DNA of 64,000 bases, taken from positions 6,820,001 through 6,884,000 of the forward strand of contig WHVY01000005.1 in the NCBI GenBank assembly GCA_022266195.1, given 5' to 3'. Positions 35,119-45,648 of this stretch are shown one piece after another. Position numbers and translations under genes: made by a program. Numbering within the stretch: position 1 is the stretch's first letter; every line of letters starts with the position of its first letter. The notes beneath the pieces were generated by a model that was given only the letters and a program-made list of their open reading frames with translations, searched no databases and had not been told where the DNA came from. This DNA comes from Tetranychus cinnabarinus. Taxonomy: Eukaryota; Arthropoda; Arachnida; Trombidiformes; Tetranychidae.

Positions 35119-36537
35119 TCAAACACAAGTTCCTTTGGAAGTACTCGAGTCATCTTTATCGTTCGGCTGTTGATGTAAGTTAATTATTGATTCTTTTGTT
35201 TTATTTAGTTTATTATCACTATATGTAGAAGAGCAAGCAATGGGCACAGCAGGTCTTGGATGTAAAACACGTCCTTGCGTTGTCCATAGGCCATTATGAA
35301 TTTGTCTTTTATAACCACCTCTTCGGGCATGCTTTTGACGGTCCGTTTCATCTTGGTCCGTTTCTCGGTTACGACACACTTTAATACTTTCAGAAGGATG
35401 ATATAAAAGATAGTAAGCTACCATGAAAAGAAGACCAATAAAGAAGCTCATGTAGTGACCCACAAAGGCTGGTATACGATACCAAAGATGTGGTTCAGCT
35501 TTGGTAAACCATAGAGTCATAAGAAGAGTATTTTCACAAAACATAAAAGTATAATAAATAGCGTAGCGATAACGAGTTGGACTATCCACCGGGTTAAAGT
35601 AACAGAAAATATACATAACGGCAAGAACAGCATTGTAACCCAATTCTTCGCAACGATTTTCGCAAAATGATGTTTTCATTGAAACAATCCATGCAAACAT
35701 GATGATGCAATGAACGCCACAAACAATACTGATGTACCAGTTATAGATGGCTGCGAATAATGCTAAAGCTAATACTCGAGCTGCGATCACATAGAATCTC
35801 CAAAGGAATTGAACAGCAATACCTTGCCATGTGAGGGAAACTTTATTTGGTAAGGAAAGTCTTAAAGAGCGTTGGTAAGACACCAGAGACCAGGAAAGAG
35901 AGACAAGCGATGCTAAACAGGCAGCTATTTGAGTGAATAACATGAAATGGTCATCTCCATAGGGCGATTTAAGAACGGCAAGTATGTATATTTGTAATAC
36001 CAATTGAGGTGCTGCTTCCATAAAACATTCAAATAACCTTAACATTGTTGCATCTGTATCTTCATAAACCATATAATGGTAATATTTTTTCTGCTCCAAA
36101 GTATCTTTGTTCTGGAGAAATTTGATGCCATAAATAAGTGAATCAATATATCTTAAAATTGGTCCCAATTGTAGGAGGAGAAAAATAACTCTTAGAGTCC
36201 ATTGGGCAGTGGAAACTTTCGGAGACCCTTCTTCACGAGCATCCAAAACATACCAACGTAAACTAATGCCGGTCATCACCAGAGTTGGAATCAATATGAA
36301 AGTTAATGTTAAGCCAAAATACCAATAATCTTTATTTGAATAATGAATGACAGCAACTGCAATATCAGTTCCAATGTCGAAAAGGAAACTTCCAATGGAA
36401 AACAGTATGGCCAAAGCATCGAGCCAGGTAAATTTCATGTCAGCTGGAAGAGCATCAACCTTGTCATATCCATCTTCGGTTAAAGACAATTTGTGACTTG
36501 AAATTAAAGACGGTAAACAATCAACATCTTCACTCAT
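35119..36537 (-). CDS. XK-related membrane protein, copy 1
   Basis: A single-exon frame of 472 residues with about eight to ten predicted membrane helices (for example ALAILFSIGSFLFDIGTDIA and WYFGLTLTFILIPTLVMTG) and the XK family pattern of a DIGTDIAVA motif in helix 1, ECFMEAAPQLVLQIYIL in the middle, and LSWSLVSYQRSLR after it. XK-related proteins include phospholipid scramblases of the plasma membrane, some of which are caspase-activated during apoptosis; activity here is unknown. The C-terminal tail (about residues 390-472) is hydrophilic and basic. It is paired with a shorter paralogue 3.2 kb away that is almost identical over residues 205-390. Confidence 0.9.
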   Translation of the reverse strand: MSEDVDCLPSLISSHKLSLTEDGYDKVDALPADMKFTWLDALAILFSIGSFLFDIGTDIAVAVIHYSNKDYWYFGLTLTFILIPTLVMTGISLRWYVLDAREEGSPKVSTAQWTLRVIFLLLQLGPILRYIDSLIYGIKFLQNKDTLEQKKYYHYMVYEDTDATMLRLFECFMEAAPQLVLQIYILAVLKSPYGDDHFMLFTQIAACLASLVSLSWSLVSYQRSLRLSLPNKVSLTWQGIAVQFLWRFYVIAARVLALALFAAIYNWYISIVCGVHCIIMFAWIVSMKTSFCENRCEELGYNAVLAVMYIFCYFNPVDSPTRYRYAIYYTFMFCENTLLMTLWFTKAEPHLWYRIPAFVGHYMSFFIGLLFMVAYYLLYHPSESIKVCRNRETDQDETDRQKHARRGGYKRQIHNGLWTTQGRVLHPRPAVPIACSSTYSDNKLNKTKESIINLHQQPNDKDDSSTSKGTCV

Positions 36538-36884
36538 AGTTGATCGGATAAATTAAACAAGATGAAAAGTAATTAAAAATAAACGATTGAATTTATAACT
36601 TCAAAATAATAAACAACCTCGATTGGTTAAACAAAAAACAACAATATGAAATAAACAGTAAAACTGCTTCAACATATGATTTTGTTATAACTTGCACATA
36701 TTAAGGTGATGGTTTATATTAATCATCTTTCCATAGATTGACAAAGATGACATGGGAAAAATTCAAATTCCAATTATACAAATTAAAAAATTACATTATA
36801 AAAACACTAATATTTAAATACAAATAATAAAACAAAATCAACAAGCTTCACTGTTTGCTTATCATTGCTAGACTTTGTCTCTGT

Positions 36885-37075
36885 CAGAGATGTGCGATAT
36901 TATCGTTTTCGACGATATTTATCGATATTTCAGCGCTCGATATTTATCGATATTTTTCTCGCCCATTGAAACCAATGTTAAATTTCGATAAAAATATCGA
37001 TAAGTATCGATAATTATCGATATTTTGGCCAAATCTTTATATCGATATCGGAAAAAATGGATATCGCACATCACT
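36885..37075. mobile_element. Small TIR element rich in TATCGATA
   Basis: The ends AGAGATGTGCGATAT and AGTGATGTGCGATAT (reverse complement of the right) bound about 190 bases packed with ATCGATA/TATCGAT motifs (about eight). The termini resemble hAT-type ends, but no clean 8-base target duplication is visible. Non-coding. Confidence 0.55.
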
Positions 37076-37362
37076 ACATGTACTCTGTCTTCAAGAAATC
37101 TTGAAATAACCTTCACTTGTTATTTTCACTAACCAGAGGCACAGCAAATTACGTGAAAATAAGCAAGTTTCTCAATCTTTGATTCTGATCTGTCTAGAAA
37201 TGAGGAACAAATTTTCATTTAAATAAATTTATTGTCTATCGTAAATAAAATTAATGTGAATAGACAAATCATAATGAATTTACATCAATATTTTCAACTT
37301 TAATGGCTGTTGCTCCATTTTCTGAACTGTTTACAATAATTTTAAGTAGTGTAGTACCAATA

Positions 37363-37713
37363 CTGTAGTTGATCCTGAATTGAGAGTTCACGGAGTGAAG
37401 AGATTAAGAGTCATTGATGGATCAATAATGCCTAAAATTGTTTCTGGTAATACAAATGCTCCTATTATAATGATTGGCGAGAAAGGAGCTGATCTAATTA
37501 AGGGTATAAGAGGACCGCCACCAGTGAAACCTGGAAAAGTGCCGATTCCTAAATATTAATATTAATATCTTCAAGATAATGGCCATGGATCTGTTAATAC
37601 AGCGGCTGGGCCATTATCTCAAATAGGAAAATTGTTCAATAATTCAATGAATTGAAATTGAATCGAGAGTTCACGGAGTAAAGAGATTAAGAGTCATTGA
37701 TGGATCAATAATC
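37363..37713 (+). pseudogene. Displaced 3' fragment of the GMC oxidoreductase gene
   Basis: Bases 37363-37641 copy about 24960-25240 of the GMC gene with only a few differences, plus a 12-base insertion that introduces a stop. A second, shorter copy of the start of the same segment (about 37667-37713) follows directly. With no start, FAD domain or own promoter it cannot be functional. High identity points to a recent duplication. Confidence 0.9.
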
Positions 37714-38009
37714 AAGAAAATAAGTTGCCCGGCGAATAATGCAATGAAAAAGAATGAAAAAAGTAAATTATTACATATATAAATTCATAATATGATAGTG
37801 AATCGACATAAACATAAATATAACACAAACATGTGTTATAAATTTAATGTCTATTAGGCAACAAAAGAGGCATATACAATATACATATATGTAATTGCTC
37901 AGTCTTTGCCCGTTAACGATACTGTTAACCTTTCCACGAAAAAATTAAAGTTTGCAAATATATTAATACTTATATTAAGGGACAATCTTCTGCATTTATT
38001 TCAATTTAA

Positions 38010-38420
38010 TATCTTGTAATTACAGAAATAGATTTTCTGATAACAATTATTAAAATTTTCAAGAGGTTGGATATTCCTTCATGGTGTTGAGGTTGGTGTA
38101 ACTGTGGTTTGTTCTTTTGAGGCCATACATTGGTTCCGAATGCATTTTCCTCCTTGACAAGGGCATGCTGCTCCGCATAAACCACCAATACTTTGCGGGG
38201 GAACAAGACCCGATAATATTTAAATTGATATTATCGTTAGGACCGACTAATTCAAAAGAAAGTTAAGTTTAGTGTTTCATTGGTGTCAATTGAAAGATAT
38301 TACTCTTTGCGTGAAAAGGATTTTACTTACAGAAAAAACAGCACTTCGATGCACATTCGAGGCTAAAACGACAAAACGGTGGATCCTTGAATTCATATCT
38401 GGAAAGGAGCTAATTCAATG
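38010..38420 (-). pseudogene. Cysteine-rich secreted-peptide locus, probably broken
   Basis: On the minus strand, two exon-like blocks carry cysteine-rich coding. The block at about 38406-38330 follows a TCCTTTCCAG acceptor, encodes four cysteines (spacing C-x5-C-x3-CC) and ends at a GTAAGT donor. The block at about 38255-38078 follows a GAATTAG acceptor and contains a six-cysteine stretch (CGAACPCQGGKCIRNQC) and a stop. The two cysteine frames do not join across the apparent junction: a one-base shift is needed. No signal-peptide exon was found. The pattern is that of small disulfide-rich peptides (defence or toxin-like), but function is unknown and the locus may be a pseudogene or mis-spliced by me. 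Confidence 0.4.
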
Positions 38421-38538
38421 AAAAAAAAGCATTTTTACTCTGATCTATTAATGAACTAAATTAGCTAACTAATATTGTATTTAAATTTAATTTTAATTTA
38501 TTTTGATCAGCCCCTATCCAGGTTAAAACATTGTAAAA

Positions 38539-39130
38539 ATCATTACTCATTGAAAAGCGCCATTAGTTCATTTTTTCTGGCACAAAATCTGTAATAATTG
38601 AGTAATAATTCTGTTCATGATCTTGATTTTGCTCAAAATTGTTTGCTCAAAATGACCCAAATCGTCAGATGATTACGAATCACGGGGTATTTAAAAGTCT
38701 TATCCAAAATATTAGGATTGTATGCCTTTTTGTTCTTATGAGGATGAAAAATTCACATTTATAAAATAAGATCAATATGATGATAGGTGCAAAGATACAA
38801 TCTAAATGATATGATAAATAAAATATAAAATTTTTGAAACATAAAGTTTGACTGCAGCTATAACCAGAACAACAAGATTTAGCCCCATCATTTCAAAAAG
38901 AAAAACAAAATTTTGTTCAATTTCTATTGTGAATTCAGTAGACTCTGTTCAATTAAAAGGAGTTTACTACATTTAAAACAAATAAAATGCAAATTTATCT
39001 CTAATAGAAAGCTAGAAATCAAACAAAGAGAGAGCTCCACGTATCCTATCATTACTCATTGAAAAGCGCCATTAGTTCATTTTTTCTGGCACAAAATCTG
39101 TAATAATTGAGTAATAATTCTGTTCATGAA
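38539..39130. repeat. Perfect 80-base direct repeat, 510 bases apart
   Basis: The segments at about 38541-38620 and 39050-39129 are identical (TCATTACTCATTGAAAAGCG ... TTCTGTTCATGA). Each is bounded by inverted ATTACTCA/TGAGTAAT. The sequence between is unique and non-coding. A tandem segmental duplication, a pair of small MITE copies or a degenerate LTR-like pair are all possible. Confidence 0.7.
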
Positions 39131-39774
39131 AATCGTTTTTTGTTACTGTTTAATCTCTTTCGTCTGATTAGAAATAATTGAGATTAAATGATCTGTATCT
39201 TAGTTGAATCAAGAATATTATTATAGTTTCATTTTTGTTTGATCTAGTCTTGACGAGATGAATTTGCATATCACCTTTTAGGTGTTGAGAAACTTTTGTT
39301 TTGTCAACATTACAACAGTAAAGGGTGATTCATAAGTACGAACACAAAAATTTGAATTAAATGAATTAAAGAGAATTTGCACAGCATTAAACGAATCAAC
39401 AAAATTGCAACACAAAATAAAAACACTAGATCTTATTATTGATAACTGTTCGCTCTAATAAATAGCAGAAATTAGCATAGAAATAGTTTTAAATATTAAT
39501 ACAATTCAATTGAATGCGGTGTATCAACATATTTTATTGAACAAAATGAAAACTGATGAAATAAACTATTTCAAACTACAATTATCGTTATCAATGGTTA
39601 CCGCAACAGTATAATGACAAGAATAACTTATATCAATGTTATCTGGTGATAAGAGAAGCTATTAGTAATAACTTAGCTTTCCGTATTCACTCGAGCTACA
39701 ATATTCAACTCTGTCCTTTTCGTGGTTTATCTCTACATCAGAGAATTTTTCAATTGCCTGAGTCTTCGATACGC

Positions 39775-40968
39775 TCAGTCTTTGGCCTGTTGACGGTCAG
39801 TTGAATCTAAATCTATTTCTAGGTTACGACTTTTAGAAGGATGATACACGAGATAATAAACTAACATATGTAGAAGACCAATGAAGAAGCTCGTGTAGTG
39901 ACCCGCAAAGGCTGGTATACGATACCAAAGATGTGGTTCAGCTTTGGTAAACCATAGAGTCATAAGAAGAGTATTTTCACAAAACATAAAAGTATAATAA
40001 ATAGCGTAGCGATAACGAGTTGGACTATCCACCGGGTTAAAGTAACAGAAAATATACATAACGGCAAGAACAGCATTGTAACCCAATTCTTCACAACGAT
40101 TTTCGCAAAATGATGTTTTCATTGAAACAATCCATGCAAACATGATGATGCAATGAACGCCACAAACAATACTGATGTACCAGTTATAGATGGCTGCGAA
40201 TAATGCTAAAGCTAATACTCGAGCTGCGATTACATAGAACCTCCAAAGGAATTGAACAGCAATACCTTGCCATGTGAGGGAAACTTTATTTGGCAAGGAA
40301 AGTCTTAAAGAGCGTTGGTAAGACACCAGAGACCAGGAAAGAGAGACAAGCGATGCTAAACAGGAATTTATCTGAGTGAATAACATGAAACGGTTATCTC
40401 CATAGAGTGGATTTTGTAAGGCAAGTATATATATTTGTAACACCAATTGAGGTGCTGATCCCATTAAACATCCAAAAAACCTTAATTTGTTTGCAATTGT
40501 GTCTGCATAAACCACATAAGTGTAACATTCTTTCTTCTTTGAAGTGTCTTTTTCGATGATAAAGTAGATTGTAAGAAAAATTGACTCAAGATATCTTGAA
40601 AATAGTCCCAATCGTTGGAGGATAAAAATTAATTTTAAATTTTTGTATTGGACAATTTCCTGTTTACGAGCATCCAAAACATACCAACGTAAACTAATGC
40701 CGGTCATCACCAGAGTTGGAATCAATATGAAAGTTAATGTTAAACCAAAATACCAATAATCTTTATTTGAATAATGAAAGACAGCAACTGCAATATTATA
40801 TCCAATGTCGTATACGTAAATGCTGAGGGAAATAAATGGGAGAAAAGCATGAAGCCATGTAATTTTCATATAGGCTGGAAGAGCATCAACCTTGTCATGT
40901 CCATTCTCGGTTAGAGACAATTTACGACTCGAAGTTGCAGAAGGTAAACAATCAACATCTTCACTCAT
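39775..40968 (-). CDS. XK-related membrane protein, copy 2
   Basis: Single exon, 397 residues. It shares the first 100 residues and roughly residues 205-375 with the copy at 35119-36537 at near identity, but the intervening stretch (about residues 105-205: helix and loop including FSRYLESIFLTIYFIIEKD) is much more divergent, and the C-terminal tail is about 75 residues shorter and different. The membrane core is complete, so it is likely functional. Tandem duplication followed by patchy gene conversion best explains the mosaic. Parts of its 3' flank recur at about 45010-45190. Confidence 0.9.
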   Translation of the reverse strand: MSEDVDCLPSATSSRKLSLTENGHDKVDALPAYMKITWLHAFLPFISLSIYVYDIGYNIAVAVFHYSNKDYWYFGLTLTFILIPTLVMTGISLRWYVLDARKQEIVQYKNLKLIFILQRLGLFSRYLESIFLTIYFIIEKDTSKKKECYTYVVYADTIANKLRFFGCLMGSAPQLVLQIYILALQNPLYGDNRFMLFTQINSCLASLVSLSWSLVSYQRSLRLSLPNKVSLTWQGIAVQFLWRFYVIAARVLALALFAAIYNWYISIVCGVHCIIMFAWIVSMKTSFCENRCEELGYNAVLAVMYIFCYFNPVDSPTRYRYAIYYTFMFCENTLLMTLWFTKAEPHLWYRIPAFAGHYTSFFIGLLHMLVYYLVYHPSKSRNLEIDLDSTDRQQAKD

Positions 40969-41373
40969 GATTAACAGGAGAAACTAAACAAGATGAAAAT
41001 TAATCAAAAATAAACAATTTAATTTATAACTTGAAAAGCAACAGAAATTAAATTAACAACTTATTTAACACATGATTTTGGGGCAAGGCATGGTTAAGCA
41101 AAGAGTAGAGGAAGTAACTGTAATGTGGTTGATCGTCCGAGGATGGATCCGATCCTCAAGAAGATACAAAATGTATCTATCTTCAAAAGGGTAAAAGCAC
41201 CTTTAGTAAAGATAACCGAGAACCTGTCAACTCATTTACTTATCTTACAAGTCTCAGCTAGCTGAGTTGCTCCTCGATCTGATCAAGAAAATCCCTTCTA
41301 ATTGGCTAAATGTTTAACACTCACTAATTTATCTAAAATAACTATCAAAATGCATCATACCTCATGATTCATA

Positions 41374-41923
41374 AGGTGCGACCTAAAAAGTTTGCAACCT
41401 CTCTTATTGTTCGTACCTTGATTTGGGCTTATACCGTTATTTGAATGCTTTTATGTTGTTCTTTTTCGATAAATATTGTCAATTAGACAAACTCATACAA
41501 AATTTTCAGGCTAAAGTCCACTGAAATCGAGTTCAGTCGTCGGCAATTGTGAAAACGCGCCAAATTTTTCGAATCCATTTTTTTGGCCTTTCGACGAGAA
41601 TTTTCATAATTTGTTATTCCTTCATCGTTCCTGAGTCTTTTGTTTGCCAGATAAACACTGAATTCTGAAATTTCTAAGGCCATCAGAGTTTTACCACACT
41701 GATACAAAGAAAGGCAGAGACTAGTCAAAAAATCGATCTCCGTTTATCAAATGTTTAAGGTCCATTTTCTGATTTGATACTGAATCAATACATACAAAAA
41801 ATATATCAAAATGTTCCTTATATTTCCACTAATCCGGTAATATAAAAATGATGCCAAAGTGTCTAGTTTAAGAGGAGCTATGACTAAAAAACCGTTTGGT
41901 TGCAAACTTTTTAGGACGCACCT
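41374..41923. mobile_element. Tc1/mariner-type element, degenerate, 550 bases
   Basis: Ends AGGTGCGACCTAAAAAGTTT and AGGTGCGTCCTAAAAAGTTT (reverse complement of the right) are flanked by TA (41372-41373, 41924-41925). The minus strand inside (about 41728-41483) reads like the N-terminal helix-turn-helix part of a mariner transposase (SLYQCGKTLMALEISEF...) with no catalytic domain, so this is an internally deleted copy. Confidence 0.7.
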
Positions 41924-42700
41924 TAAATGAATTGAATAGGAATTGCAGTTTGCAAAGCATTAAACAACATTACAGAATCATATAAACAACAGTAACTTTT
42001 GTTACTCAAAGTTTTGTCAAGAGTTTTTATGTTATTTTATTCGGTGACTTCGTCAAAATTTTTCGTATCAATCTGAATTATTGCTCAATTCTTTCTTTTT
42101 CAATGACGATTCTTATGACTCCGAAACTTTTCAAACGACCTTAATTGTGGTAGAATAGGTTATGAGCTAATTCTTTAAATAATGAAAATCCTTCTAACAC
42201 GTCAGATGATTTTTGTTTATGTAACCATTTACCTTTATAAATCAATAATCAAAGACAGCCTAAGTAGTACAATGATAACTATCTTTATAACTCTTTTTTA
42301 GGATCTTGACTCACCTAAAATTTAGCTATATTATAGCCCACAGTAAAATCTAATGATTGGTCAAGAATGATGATTTTAATTGCTAACATTCTCGAAATTT
42401 TTGTGCTCAAAATTTCAAGCCAATAGCCAAAATCAAGAGGACTGTCGATGAATTGAAAAAATTACTCGATCATTGATGTCTACCAATAATTATAAGTTTA
42501 ATAAGTTAATAATAAGTTTCAGCTCTAACTCTTACGCTAACTCAACAGACTAGGTTTAACCGAAGATCGAACTGATATGTTCGACATAAACAGAAAATTT
42601 TCAATAACATTCAAATTCATTTTTTTCCTTACAAGCTAACAAAATTCCAACTCTTGGCTCGAAAGTCAAATTTTTTACAATTACTCCTTAGCCTAAAACT

Positions 42701-42949
42701 GTGAACCCGGGAACTGATTTGAAACAGATTGAAAAAATTTCCGAAATTGTAAATACGTTTGAACCGATGCAATTAGATGAAAATGAATATGATTTAGTTA
42801 AATTGAATTCATTTAAATTTGCTCCATTAAGTAGTTCAGATATCGAAAGAACTTTTTCTCAATATAAAACTATCCTCAGACCAAACAGATTAAGCTTTAC
42901 TGACGAAAACCTGAAAATGTATTTGATAATCCATTGCAATAAGCAATAA
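42701..42949 (+). pseudogene. hAT transposase C-terminal fragment
   Basis: This frame of about 80 codons ends in FAPLSSSDIERTFSQYKTIL followed by a RPNRLSFTDENL-like stretch, the C-terminal dimerisation (hATC) domain of hAT-family transposases. No N-terminal zinc finger or catalytic part is present, and the frame starts at GTG rather than ATG, so it is a remnant. GAACCCGGGA occurs at its start and again near 43113. Confidence 0.7.
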
Positions 42950-43412
42950 ATCACAATTTTGAAATTGCTAAAAACTATTGAATTATTAAGCTTTCATCAA
43001 ACAAATAAATTAACTAACGTTATTAACACATTAAAATTTGTGTGAGAGAACATTTTGTATTCCTTTTGGTAATTTTTTTGCGAATTTTGCTTGTGAAATT
43101 TTGGCCTTTTAGTGAACCCGGGAGAAATTTTACTCAAAGTTATCATTAAATTAAATTAAACTATGATGATTCTAAATAGTTTAATAACGATGAAACAAAC
43201 GAAGAGTTGATTTGATAGCACCACTAGATGGCTGAAGCTGTTATGATCTTGAAGGCTGAGTTTCCAAAAGCTGTTTATTAAGCAATAAAAGTTGAGCAGA
43301 CAGTTAAGTTATCTTCTTCAAGTTTTACACATTCACTTAAATAGCTTACTTTAATATAATACAGTAATTTACTTATTAACGAACAAGTGTCTATCTAATT
43401 GTCAAGTTAATC

Positions 43413-44379
43413 ATGCCAAGTAAAATCCATTCAGTTGCTGGTCATCAGTTTAAAGCTACTTTGCTGATTTCACCAACTTACTGTTGCCATTGTGATGGAT
43501 TCATTTTCGGTCTTGGTAAACAAGGATATCAATGTAAAGGTAAGATATTGGGATAAATTAATCTAGTTAATAAGTGAATTTATTAATTTTTTATATTTTT
43601 TCAATTAAAGGCTGTGTCCGTTTTGTACACAAAAGATGTCACAATGCTGTGAAAAATCAATGTGAATTTGGAGAAACTAATCAGGTAAATTGAATTCCTA
43701 ACATCAAATGTTTATTTTTTACATGACAAGTTTTTTGTGAGTTTATCATCTGAAAATTGATCTTTTATAACAATAATAATAAGATTAATTATCTTAACCA
43801 GGATTTGCCTAATGAGGATCAACAAGATGCTGGTGAATCTCATACATTGAAAGTTCGCACCTACTATTCACCAACTTTCTGTAATCATTGTGGTTCCCTA
43901 TTGACTGGAATTATCCAGCAAGGCCTCAAATGCAAAGGTAAGCTACCATCAAAAACTGTTTAAAATAAATCGGAAAAAGATGGTTGACAGATGAAATAGC
44001 TCTTATCTAATATTTTTAAACTAGCTTGGCGTCAGTGAAAGTATTACGTCAGATAATTGAACAAATTGAAGACAGAAGTTCTGTCAGAGCAGCCATAACT
44101 ACAAGTTATACGCATGATTCCGTCCTACCAACAATATCCCTCTAAATAAAATATCCTGTTCATCAACAAGTAAACAGTTCAAGGACTTATTTCGTGACTT
44201 TGCTTACAACTTGTTTAGCTTTGAAAGAATTGATAAAAAAGAAATTGAAATTGGCTCCATTAAACTTGTTTGGAGATTCATGCTAATTTTCCTTCATCTT
44301 ATTTCTTTCAGATTGTGGGAAAAATGTTCACAGAAAATGCAGCAAATATTTTTCCATGAAATGTGAACATAACGCTTGA
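43413..44379 (+). CDS. Tandem C1-domain protein (no kinase)
   Basis: Exons 43413-43539, 43611-43684, 43802-43937 and 44312-44379 join in frame, all with GT-AG introns, to 134 residues. The protein is two C1 zinc-binding domains and little else. The first (residues about 11-60) has the H-x12-C-x2-C-x13-C-x2-C-x4-H-x2-C-x7-C pattern starting HQFKATLLISPTYCCHC; the second (about 83-132) starts HTLKVRTYYSPTFCNHC. This pair resembles the diacylglycerol/phorbol-ester-binding region of protein kinase C. The stop follows six residues after the last zinc ligand region, so no catalytic domain is attached. It could bind membrane lipid and compete with PKC-like proteins (inference). A paralogue starts at 63632. 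Confidence 0.85.
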
Positions 44380-45648
44380 TATTGCTGGCTACTTCAACGC
44401 TGTTTATGTATGGCCAATTTGCGCTGAAAAAAACCTTTATTCATTATGTCATCAATTGTTGTCAAACTTTTCTTTTCAAAGTATTCAGATAAAAATCAGT
44501 ATCAACACATTATATTGTTTAGAAATTGAATTAAACGAGAGTTTGCGCAGCATTAAACGAATCTCCATTGCAGAATTGGAACGTATAATAACAATATTAA
44601 ATCAATGTAATTTTCAAAAATTAAGTGTTTAAATTTTCGAAAGAGAAATGGTCCAAATCATTCTCCTCTTTCTTTATTCTGTCTATTTCCCTGTCTTAAC
44701 AAATAAAATTTCTTATTCTCAACAATGGTCAGAAGGGTAAAACAAACTCTTAGTTTAACAAATTGATTATTAAGGGGAGTGCAAATTATGACTGCAAAGT
44801 GATAACTTGAAAAATGAATGGAAATGGTGCTTCTCGTCAATTGGACGATTAATTAATCATTATTTAACTAAATGTTAGTTAATTCAATGGGAAATATTGC
44901 CCATCAAATGATTATTATTATTAAATGTTATCAAATGGTTCAGAATGTTACATCTAAATAATTAACGTAATTTAATTTCCACTCTTACATATTAGAGATT
45001 CCCATGGAAATATAATAGCTTAAAATAACAATTTAATTGAATTGGATGTATTAACATATTTTTATTGAACAAAATAATAACTTATGAACGAAATGAACTA
45101 TTTCCAACTACAAGTACTGTTATCAATGGTGACTGCACCAAGTATAATGGCAAGAATAAAGATAACTTGAACTTATATTAATGTTATCTTGTTGCAAGAG
45201 AAGCTATTATAATGATGAAGATTGACGATAATGATTAACAAAATAGTAAAAACGATTTTTATCAGCAACTCTGCAATTGAATCAGATTGAATAATCCTAA
45301 ATTTTTTATTCTGAACTTGGAGACGATTTAAAAAGTTATTTGCTCGTCTTGCAAATATATTTAAATTAACTCTTTACTTAACTCGAATCAAGCCGAAAGC
45401 GTTAAATGAATAATTTGTGAGATAATAGTTAATAGTTTTATTTTGATTTTGTACAATTAAATGCGATAATTATCAAGGCAAAAAAATTAAGTTTACATTT
45501 CTGAAAGCTCTGCGAATTGTCTATCAAATTAACTCACATTATTCGTTATTACTCAGACCAACATATTAATTTTCATTAATTCTTCCACTTCTCAAAAAAT
45601 AATGAAAAAATACAAGGCCAGAATTTTCATTTAAACAATTGCGTCTGG
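44380..45648. other. Intergenic; repeated XK-gene 3' flank
   Basis: About 45010-45190 resembles 39490-39665 (sequence downstream of the second XK-related gene). The 89-codon frame at 44363-44632 has no recognisable content. Confidence 0.45.

Noticed and set aside
38541..39129. LTR pair of a small retroelement
   Set aside because: The repeats are only 80 bases, with no TG...CA ends, primer-binding site or polypurine tract.
41483..41728. Independent small gene
   Set aside because: Lies wholly within a TA-flanked TIR element and reads as the N-terminal part of a transposase.
44363..44632. 89-codon frame after the C1-domain gene
   Set aside because: Overlaps the last exon of the C1-domain gene in another frame and resembles nothing.
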